Source: Callorhinus ursinus
Taxonomy: Eukaryota; Chordata; Mammalia; Carnivora; Otariidae
NCBI RefSeq assembly: GCF_003265705.1
Contig: NW_020312867.1
Coordinates: 3,437,307-3,501,306, forward strand
Length of the DNA stretch: 64,000 nucleotides
Direction: 5' to 3'
Made by a program: the position numbers and the translations under genes
The notes under the pieces: model-generated
What the model was told of the DNA's origin: nothing
The model's input: the letters and a program-made list of their open reading frames with translations, nothing else
Database searches by the model: none
Shown here: one piece after another, positions 50,488 to 61,800 of the stretch
Numbering within the stretch: the stretch's first letter is position 1
Layout of the letters: each line of letters begins with the position of its first letter

Positions 50488-53400
50488 CTGTAGGCAGAAG
50501 AGAGAGAAGACCCAGTGAGCTCCTAACACTTCATCTGTGAGAACATCAGCAAGAATTTCAGCATCTTCTCCCAACTATCCCCACAAGGTTAGGCGACGGG
50601 AGGGGGGGGCCACTCAGGCAACACTGACTCATCACCCTCTCTACAAAGTATTCCCCCTAGGACAAGGCTCAAATGCTTTAGAGGAGCACAGTCCAACAGA
50701 ACTTTCTGCAGTGGAAATGGCCTACATCTGTGCTGTCTATACAGGAGCCACTAGCCATATGTAGCTAATTGAGCACTTAAAATGTAGCTAGTATGACTAA
50801 GGAACTGAACTCAAATTTTATTCAATTTTAATTCATTAAAGAGCCACACACAGAGGCGCCTGGGTGGCTCAGTTGGTTGAGCATCTGCCTTCGGCTCAGG
50901 TCATGATCCTGGAGTCCTGGGATCAGGCTGCGCATTGGCCTCCCTGCTCAGCGGGGAGCCTGCTCCTCCCTCTCCCTCTGCCTGCAGCTCCCCCTGCGTG
51001 TGCTCTCTCTCAGATAAAGATAAATAAAATCTTAAAAAGAGCCACATATAAGCTAGTGATTACTGTATTAGTGCAGCTCTACAGTCTAGAAGGCTTTGAA
51101 GAACCCACCTTCCTCAGTGTTACTCCCCAGTCTTTTTTAATTCTTTCATTCTTTTTTCAAGATTTTTATTTATTTATTTGAGAGAGAGAGAGCACAAGTA
51201 GGGAGGAGGAGCACTCGGAGAGGGAGAAGCAGATTCCCAGCTGAGCAGGGAGTCTGACACGGGACTCAATCCCAGGACCGCGGGATCATGACCAGAGCTG
51301 AAGGCAGATGCTTAACCAACTGAGCCACCCAGGACCCACTCCCTAGTCTTTATAAGGTTTTCCTTTGTTGGACATCAGAGAGCGTTGTGTTTTAGCCTCC
51401 TATTAAGAAAAATGAGAATCTAAAGGCACTTGAAAAGGTCTATTTTTATCACTATAAAGTCTGATTTGCTTCATATTCCTATCATCAGTAACACTGAATA
51501 CTCTGACTTTATTTTCTAAGTATTTAATGTAAGATGTCCAGGTACTAACATCCTTGATTAATATTTGTTCAATATCTAAAAAACTGCCTTATCTCTGAGA
51601 GCAGGGATTTCTCTATAGAAGATGTTTTTTCGGGGCGCCTGGGTGGCTCAGTTGGTTAAGCGACTGCCTTCGGCTCAGGTCATGATCCTGGAGTCTCAGG
51701 ATCGAGTCCCGCATCGGGCTCCCTGCTCAGCAGGGAGTCTGCTTCTCCCTCTGACCCTCTTCCCTCTCGCGCTCTCTCTCATTCTCTCTCTCTCAAATAA
51801 ATAAATAAACTCTTAAAAAAAAAAAAGATGTTTTTTCTTCCCAAGCCCTCCCTGAAGCTCTGGCATCTGGAGAGAGGCCATTTTGGAACCCTGCATCTTT
51901 TGACAAGAGACAGCCCCTCCAGGGAGGCCTGTGCTCACCCCAGCCTGCCTGTACCCTTTCTAGTTCATGAGCCAACCTGTACTGAGCACCTTCTGGACCC
52001 TTGAGCTAAAGGTGCAGAAAGAGGAAGACCCACCCAGTGCCTGTTCTTCAAAGAGCTTACAGCCTCACACATAATCCTTTTCCCTCCTCAGATCCAGCCC
52101 TCCACCTTCCTTCCCACCTTTCAAAATCCTTTGTTCCCTGTAAGTTACTTCCCAGAGAAGCCCTCCCCAACTCTATACCCTAAATCATGTTGCTGTGTTA
52201 AATTAAGGGTGCTATGTGATCAAATCTTTCCTCCTTTGGAGCACTTACCATGGTTTATAATTATATATAATGGGATAATTTAATTAATACCTGTCTCTAC
52301 CTCAAGATCAAGTTCCATAAGGGCAGAAGCCAAGTCTGCCTTGCTTACCATGATATCCCTAAACACTCAACTGTGCCTGAAACACAGCAGGCACTCAACA
52401 GAGAGAGTGAGAAAATGTGGGAATGGCCTAGCAAAGTGCCCACTGACTGCTTGGGCTCCAAAACTCACCTGCCTCCCTCTGATTTCTTGTTGGTACGTGG
52501 GGGTTCCAAGGAGGAGAAACAGCCCCTCCTCCTCATCCCAACCAGTACAAGGACTTGAAAATAAGAAAATAAGATTGCCTTCTCAGACCTGAACTTGAAA
52601 GTCAAGAGTAAAGGATCAAAGTCACGGGAGAGTGACTAGTGACCTGCTGAGCAAGATAAAACTCCCCAGTGACCAGTTTCAATACATCAATTATTCTTTA
52701 AGGAAAAAAACTAGGAGATAAGAGACTGCTCAGCAAAAGGGCACAAGAATAAATGGAGAAAAGGCCCGAAAGCAATGCTGGAAGAGCCCATCTGGATGAG
52801 TGTAGAAAAGAGGTAGTCAGGGGCAGCACCTGGGTGGCTCAGTAGGTTAAGCATCCGCCTTCAGCTCAGGTCATGATCTGAGGGTCCTGGGATGGAGCCT
52901 TGAGTCTGGCTAGCTGCACAGTGGGGAGTCTACTTTTCCCTCTGCCCAGCCCCACCACTCACGCTCTCTCTTTCTCTCAAATAAAAGGATAAAAATCTTA
53001 AAAAAAAAAGAAAAGAGGCAGTCAGGACTGGCCAGGTCATTTCCAAAAGACAGACAGAATGTCAGTCCATCTGTCCTTGACAAGATGATCCTACAGTTGC
53101 TGAGAGGCCCCTCTTATGGTCATTATAACTACTTCTGATCTGGTTCCAGGCTCACCAAAGACACCATCCAAGACTATGGTGACCCAGGAGGCATGCAAAG
53201 GAAGAAAGAGCACCGGTGTGCCGCCTAGAAGAGTCTAGGTTACTCAGTAGTCTCTGAGCTTGGTTAAGAGGAATGTTTGGAGCCCCTAAGGTAGAAACCT
53301 TCTCTCTAGATCTCCAGGACTGAAGATGACCCTGAACTATGAGAGCCAATAGCATCTCCTCTGGACTCCCCAGCATCCAGCAGGCCAGCCTTCTCTCCAT

Positions 53401-53608
53401 ACCATGTGCTGGACCATCACCCCAAGTTTCTCTTTTAAGGGAGCTCAAAAGGTTCTCAGCAGTATAATGATAGTAAGCAAGACAGAAGGTCACAAAGGTG
53501 AGGTTCCATTTCATATACTCTCCCAGACCATCTAGATAGAGGCCAATGCTCAGTAAAGTAACATTTTTTTCTTTTTTCTTTTTTTTTTAAGATTTTATTT
53601 ATTTATTC

Positions 53609-53639
<31 letters not shown>

Positions 53640-56600
53640 GCAGAGGGAGAAACAGGCTCCCAAGGAGCAGGGAGCCCGATGCGGGACTTGATCCCAGGAC
53701 CCTGGGATCATGACCTGAGCTGAAGGCAGACACTTAACCATCTGAGCCACTGAGGCGCCCCAGTAACATTTTTTTCTTAAAATAATATTTCTGATGCTAA
53801 AAGATTCAATATTTTCATAGTCATTAAAAATCTTTTCTCTTGGGCACCTATGTGGCTCAGCTGGTTGAGCATTTGCCTTTGGCTCAGGTCATGATCTCGG
53901 AATCCTGGGATTGAGTCTGGCATCAGACTCCCCTGCTCAATGGGGAGCCTGCTTCTCCCTCTGCCTGCCGCTTCCCCAGCTTGTGAGCTCTTTCTCTGAC
54001 AAATAAATAAAATCTTTTAAAAGAATTTTTTAAAAAATCTTTTTCTTGGGCGCCTGGGTGGCTCAGTCAGTTAAGCGCCTGCCTTCGGCTAGGTCATGAT
54101 CTCAGGGTCCTGGGATCAAGCCCCGTGTCGGGCTCCCTGCTCAGAGGGAAGCGTGCTTCTCCCTCTCCCACTCCCTACATAAATTATTAAATTATGGTTA
54201 ATATAAAAACAGTAACTCTTTTAAAATATAAATCAGTCAAAAAAATATTTATTAGACTATTTCTTAAAAGGAATACTATATCCAAATTCTTATAAAAGCT
54301 CAGTTTATCTTAATGGTATTTGGATAAACTCAAGAGTTCACTCCCTACTATGGTTGAAATAAAATGGGATTCCGATAAATCTTAATTAAATACAATGGAA
54401 AAGTCTGTTTATCTGAATAAAATCTCTATGATTTATCATTGATTTTCACACTTCAGGGCCTGGAGTATCAGAACACAAACAGAATACGTGACCCCAAATC
54501 AGCAGCACACATAAGAGGCCCTCAGGAAGGCCAGAGAAGGGAGCCCGGACTTAACCTCCTCACCACACTGGCCACGAGACTGAACAGGAGTGACAAGTCA
54601 GTAAGAAGTGGGGAAACAGTGATGTCTCCCCTAAGGGCAGGCTCCTTTGGCAACAAAAGAACACCCTCCCTGTTTCCACAGTGCTAAGCCTACTCTAGGG
54701 ACCCAGAGCCACTCCTACTGCTATTCTCTCAAAATCCATAATTTCCAGTCTGGCATTCAATCCTCTTTCATCTAGAGAATAGCAGGGTTTTCAGACAGTG
54801 GAATCAGTTACCATTCTAAGGAGCCCAAGGAAACCTTTTAGGAGTAAAGGGGACAGAAACACTCCCCCTTCCAGAAGTGCCCTTAGAATGGACCCTGAAT
54901 TAGTCTCCCATTCCCAGTTCCTCAGGTTTGCCTCCAGGGCAGGGCAGAAGCATCAGGGCATAGAGGTCCTTCTCTCACTTTTCTTAAATAGGACAACCCT
55001 TTCCCAGTCAAGCCAGCCCTTTTATCACCTACCGAGTCACCGCCCTCCCTCAGAAAACCTCACTTTCCTCAAGGCTCGGCTTCAGACACAGGGGTTCCAG
55101 GAAGACTTCCAGTTATCATTTCCCCTGCCACACTTCGCCTTTGGCAGCGTCTCGGCCATACACTTGCCCTGGTCACACCTCAAGACTCTAGCTTGTATAA
55201 CGTATGGCATCCTTCTGAGTTATTTCATGCACAAGTAGCTTTATATCCCCAGTTACAGCAATGGTAGCCTGACTACACTCAGAATCTGCCAATGGAATAT
55301 TTACTTTTCAGTTTGGCTCCTTTTTAAGAATGAAAACAAAAAATTAATAAGTGAAAAATCAAGAAGGAATTCTGTCTTCAAAAATCAAACTGACAACTTC
55401 CTAGGGATCAAAAGAGACTGAACTTGAGCATGTTTATCAGGCCCATCTGTTACCACTAACACCTGGGAGAAATACCCAGGGTTACCCAAATGACCCAGTC
55501 AAGTTCTTAAATCTCTACTGATAAAGAAGAGAAAGCTTCAGTTTAGATTTTATGAAAGGCCGAAATAAAAGGTTTCTTCAGATTAATCCTCAAAGACATC
55601 CAAAAAACTCTATTAAGTCAAAATTGAAATCCCCCACAGAACTTGGTTAGCAAAGTTGCTCAGGTCGCACACTGCCTGCAGACAGTTAGTTATACTTCTA
55701 GTTATACTTCTGCACTCCGCTTTGCGGAAGGCACTAGGTAAGTGAGGGAGGACTCCTGACATCACACAGACCTTAAAAGTGCCAGATAAGTACTAAAAGT
55801 AAAGCTTGCTCATCTAGAGGGAGAATGGGGGATGATGAGACTGAAAAGAAAGGAGGCAAGAATACAGCTATCTGTGGAGAGCCAGAGAAGGAGCCCTACC
55901 ATCCAGCTCTTTTTCAATGGAGTCCATCCTATGTGTGACTTCGTCCTGAAGAGATTCCACGTGGGTCAGCAGGTTAAACTGCCACTGGTGCTGGGAGCTC
56001 AGCAGCCCCTCTCCGCTTCTGTCCAGCAGCTTCCGAGTGGGGGCTTCCTCGGGTAGGACCTTTTTGGAGACATATTCCCTCACCTAGGAATGCAATGGCA
56101 TTTAAGTTACTGAGTGGAGACAGCTCCCAGCCCCTTCTCCAACCAGCCAGAGTTTACAACCGTCTGAAAAATCAGTTGCAGTTTGAATATTCCAAACCTC
56201 TATCCCCCTCTCTTCCTGTCTTGGACACCTGGCAGAGGAATGCCTGGTGTAGCAATCACAAACACCTCAGGGCAGCACAGGCCTCACAGCTGCTTCCCAG
56301 TGACTGGCCCAATGCCCCAGGCCTGGAAGAGGCCCCACGGAATGGCTTCTAGAGCCCGGAGATCAGAGTAGAGCAGGATGGGCACAGATAGGGGTTAGTA
56401 TGTTACTTAGCAGGAGTCAGACAAATTAGTTTTAAGTCCAAGCTCCTTGTCTTGCTGAATGTGTGAGCCTGGATTAGTTATTTTTCCTCTCTGAGCCTCT
56501 GAGGCAAGTAGTAAAACCTATCTTACAGGTTCATGGGGATGAAACAGGATAAGGTTATAAAACACTGTGTTGGCCTATGGTCAGCTTGTCAGGAATGAAA

Positions 56601-58810
56601 GATATTTTTAATCCTAGCTGACTTGTTCAGGCCCGGTATTTTCTGATTTTTTAATATGTGGCAGATGCCTCTAGGGAATCTGCCTAGTTTGTAGGATCAC
56701 AACCCTTTTCTACAGTTTGGATCTCAACCTTTCCTTCCTTCATTCATTTGAAATGAAATAGGGTCAAGCTAATATTTATTAGAGCTGACTGTGTAAAGCT
56801 CTGTGCTGAGAGCTCTTCACAGACACACTGCATAATAACTAGAGGACACAGACACTGGCCCCTCCCACAGGGAGGTGAAGAGACACATCTAAGGAGATAA
56901 AGTGCTCAGCATCACACAGTAAGTGGCTAAGCCCAGACTTGAAACTGGGTGTGTCTCCAAAACCAACCTCACCAACCTTGACTAGCACTGTTTAGACACT
57001 GGCAAGGGCACAATGCCCATCCATGAGGGGCTTATAATCTAGGCTGTCCCACCCGGCAATATGCAGTAACATATCTAATGCTGGTGATGCCAACCACGGA
57101 GTAAAGTTTGAAAGGAAGGATAACCAGGGTGGAGAAACTCTCCAGTTACACAAAGCCTCACTGACCAACTGAGGACAGGACAGAATGACACCAGTGAACA
57201 TTAAAGATGACAACACTGGCAGGAAAATGACACAAAGAGGCTCTAGAAGAGCATGATTTGAATAACAAAAAATTGAGAGCTGTTCTTGGGAAAGCTGATA
57301 ACCAGCAAATATTCTGACAAAATGGACTGTTCTATCAGGGCTGCAAAGTTAAAAGTCAAAGTAAAGCTATCACAGATTTGTACTGAAAACCTTATGCCTA
57401 ACAAAACGCCTCACTCATTCTTTGCTCATGCTAAGAATTAGCAGCTAGGTGCAATTACAACATGAACCCTGTTAAAGAAAAAACCCATTTCCAACTTAAC
57501 TTCCATTTATCAAGTGCCAATCACCACTTTTCTCCTCACTTCTTCCCACCTCCCCCCCCCCAGTGACTGTCATTTTGTGGGCATTTCCTGTAACCAGGAT
57601 TTCTGGTTTAATCGGGCTCTCCTGACTTTGCACCCATTTTAACCCACCAAAAAATACCTATGATAAGCACCTTTAAATACAATTTTACAGTAAGTACAAC
57701 TTTATAATAAACGTCTTCCACAGAACCCTACAGGGAGAGCCCAAGCACTCAAACACTAAGTGAAGAACAAGTACAGGTGAGCCACATACCTTTAGGGAGC
57801 TAGATTTGGAGTCACTGTCCCCCCTACTCCTGTCTTGGTCTAGAGGCCAGCCCAGACGTGGAGAGAGAGAACCATCACCGTTCTCATGGAGGGGGTTGAC
57901 CGCATCGTCAAGGGCAGAGCCCCGGGTCTCCACCACCAGCTTCTGCTCCACAGCAGGGTAATAGGCGCGGGGCTTCTGATAGCAGTGCTCGCTGGTGATA
58001 TAGGACTCCTCCACAGACCGGGGTAGGGGCAGGGGCAAGGGCTTCTCCACCGCCCCGTTCAAAGTTCTATAACTTGGGACTTCCTCTTTGCTCTTGGCTT
58101 CAGTGACGTGGATGTGTTTCAAATGAGATCTCCCCTCCCCTGAGTGCTGTTTCCAAGGCTGACACCACAGCTGCAGATCAGGATGCTCCCTGCTTCTGTT
58201 GGGAGGGCAAACATACAAAGGGCTTTGGAGTAACTGGGACCACTGCAGGGGTGTCTCAATTCCCATTCTCCCAAAAGGAAGAGGAGCTCCCCACTTGGGC
58301 CATCTGGCTACAAGCCACCATTTACCAAGCAAAAGGGAACATGAATCCACGGTCTCTGAGGAGACCACCTGTAGGCAAGCTCCCACTGCGAACACGCATG
58401 GTGAGGGAGACTGGACTTGGAGTCACAAGACCTGACTGCATTTCAATTCAGCCACTGATTAGTAGAACAGCTATAATGAGTCACTCAGCCAGACTCATTC
58501 CCATTCCCTCCTCTGCAAAACTGGGCTAACCATCTGTCTGCCATTAGCCAATGAGTTTGATAAAGATTAAGTGAATTAATTCAAATAAAGTACTTTGTTG
58601 GCAGCAAAGTACTCTTCAAATGTGAGTTACTAAAAATAACCTAATAAGCCGGCATGATAATCCTGGCATGCAATAGCTTTCAGTTACAAAATGCAATGAT
58701 GGGGGCACCTGGATGGCTCAGTCGGTTAAGTGTCTGATTTTGGCTCAGGTCATGATCCCCGAGTCCAGCATTGAGTCTGCTTGTCCCTCTCCTTCTGCCC
58801 CTCCCCCTCC

Positions 58811-58846
<36 letters not shown>

Positions 58847-61800
58847 TAATGAATAAAATCTTTTAAAAAATACAATGACAATGGGTCGAGGGGGCAGGAA
58901 TCAAAGTCATCTACGTATAAGCCATTAGTAATTTTTTAAAAAATTCTTCTAAAATCTTTTACTCTCACCATTCCAAGGAGAAAACTTTGTTACTAAAGAA
59001 CAGGGATTCTAATCCTTTTTTGAGCCACAGACTCCTTTCCTTTGAGAATCTGTTGAAAGCTCTGCCTGCACATATGTGCACATAAAACTCTGTGTTAGTA
59101 CTTTAGTCTCCCAGAATCATTCCCTGTTTGAGTTTTGACCCAATGGAGGATCATTAAATTAATCTACTGGATAATAATCAATTGTAATGCTCCACAAATT
59201 TGCGTGTCATCCTTGAGCAAGACCCATGCTAACCTACTCTGCATCGTTCCAATTTTAGTCTAAGTGCTGCCGAAGCGAGCGGCATAATCAACTATAGAAA
59301 GGAAAACAGAATAGAAAATATCATAATGTACCATTCTAAGTAACAGTAGGTGTTCTGTGAAATTTTAGTTTCAGTTTTATATATGTGAGAAACATAAAAC
59401 ATATTTCTTACTGTGGAATAAAAATTTTATTAAGTTTAAAAGCCACTACTCTAGATGAACTTCACCTTTTAACTCTTCTTTACTACCCAGAACTTCCACT
59501 ATTACCTTTGATCATTAAATGAAAAGAAGGAAAAAAGGGAGGGAGGGAAGGAAAAAAACAGTGGGCTTCTGGAGTAAGGCCCATGGTTACCAGAGATCCC
59601 AGCTGGGGGGGCAGTGCCCTCTAGGGGGGCGTTTGGAAATAAACAGACAGGTGCTACTCACATCTGGTTCAGAGATGGGCAGAAATGTGTTGCATGACCT
59701 TTCTAACTGCCACAATGACTGACAGGTACTACTGGCATTTAGTTCACTGAATCCAAGGATGCCTAACATCCTATAATGCTTGGAACAATCACACATGATT
59801 GGGATAAAGAATCATCCCACGATATAGTCAACAGTACTTTCCCAGCCCCCAGTGGAAAAACACTGAAACCAGATAAGCAGGAAAGCACAGCTTAACTCCC
59901 CAGCAACTCCCATATATGGGTACCCCTCCACACACACTTGGCTGAATTCCTGCACAAATGGAATAGGCCATACATATGAAAGCATGGAGTGATTCTACAG
60001 AACCTAAAATTATGTTCCCAAGGGGCTACAAGTATCCTTTCTCAGCTCTACCTCCCACAATCACCAAAACCCCTCCTATTCACTGGAGAAGGACAGGAAA
60101 CGAGTATCAAGGCAGCCTAGGTCCCTGGACCAGTGTCAGCAGGGTATCACAGCCTGTCCCAGGAATCCAAGATGCCAGACACACCTCTGAAATCATAACT
60201 GCATCAGGGGAAATGAGAGTCATCATTAACGTTCAGGTTTACTGCAGTCTGAAATCTGTTAACTGGAGCATGTAAGCCACAGTACGGACCTTCTCTTGCA
60301 TGAAAATCACAAGTCTTTGCTTCCCCCTTCCTAGAATTTTTGCCCTTCCAGGTAAGACCTGAAGCCCCAGCTACTACTCCACACACACACACACACACAA
60401 AAACCCTCCCTGGCCTTTCTTTGTACACCCTGTCAATCATGAAGAAGGAAGGTACAGACATGCATGCTACTTTTTAAATGACAATAGATGCTCTGAGGTT
60501 ACTCCCAGGTTTATTGTTTGCCTTTGAAAATAAATCTGCCAGGCCACTTAGGAACAGTATTTCTGAGAATGAGGCCCCAGAGTTTGTGACAGCAGAGACT
60601 ATCTATGTGTACACAGACATACTGGGACCACACTCCCTCCGCCCAGGATCTTTTCTCCACATATAATGATGAACAAGATCTCCCTATGCCCTCTTCTGAA
60701 TTGCTAGAAGTCAATTTAATTCCAGTACAAAGTCACTGCTATAAAGATGAAGGATCTAAATGGGAATTCAGAAGGGACAAGGTTCCAAAATATAGGATAA
60801 GGCCAGGAGCAGTGGCATTTCAGTAAGAAAGAAACACCGTCTGGTTATTAAAGCCAAGGGACCCCAATAAGAGCTACATGTCTTTCTCAGAGCTTGTATG
60901 AACGTGGGTCATCTGACACACAGAATGCAACCACAGAAGGGGAATTCACACTCAATTTCACTCCTCAAACTTCCAGCCACTAAAAGCCAGAAGTCCAGTT
61001 CCAGAACACCTAAAACTTTGCATGAGCAAACCATGAAGAGAAAAGACTTACTGAGCAACCACTAGGCTAGAGAGCAGGCCTGCCAATATTATCTCTTCCA
61101 GCAGTTTTCAATGTTACTTTATTTACCAGTCAGGGGTGTTAAGGATGAATGGATAAACAAAATCCAACATTACCTACAATGGAATATTATTCAGCCTTTA
61201 AAAAGGAAGGAAATTCTGATACTGACTATAATATAGATGAACTTTTGAAGACACCGTGCTAAGTGAAATGAGCTAGTCACAAAAAAGACAAATACAAATA
61301 CAAAATACTGTGGGATCCCATTTATATGAGGTATCTAGAGTAGTCAGATTCACAGAAACACCTAGAATGGTGGTGGCCAGGGGAGGGGAAGAGGCAAAGA
61401 GGAGAGAAGTTGTTTAACAGATACACAGTTGCAATTTTGCAAGATGAAGAGTTATGGAGATTGGTTTCAACAAGGTGAATGTACTTAACACTACTGAACT
61501 ATATATTAAAAACAGTTAAGGGGGGGGCGCCTGAGTGTCTCAGTCAGTTAAGCATCTGCCTTCAGCTCAGGTCATGATCCCACGGTCCTAGGATCGAGGC
61601 CCATGTCGGGCTCCCTGCTCAGCAGAGAGCCTGCTTCTCCCTCTCCCTCTGCCTGCCGCTCTGCCTACTTGTGCTCTCTATCTGTCAAATAAATAAACAA
61701 AATCTTAAAAAAATAATAAAATAAAATAAAAAATAAAAAGCTAAGACTGTTCATAAATTTATAAAACATAAATTTTATATAATGCATATTTTACAATAAA

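Noticed and set aside
54798..55238. 146-codon plus-strand frame
   Set aside because: Low-information composition, antisense to a PHF20 intron, no domain and no CpG or promoter context.
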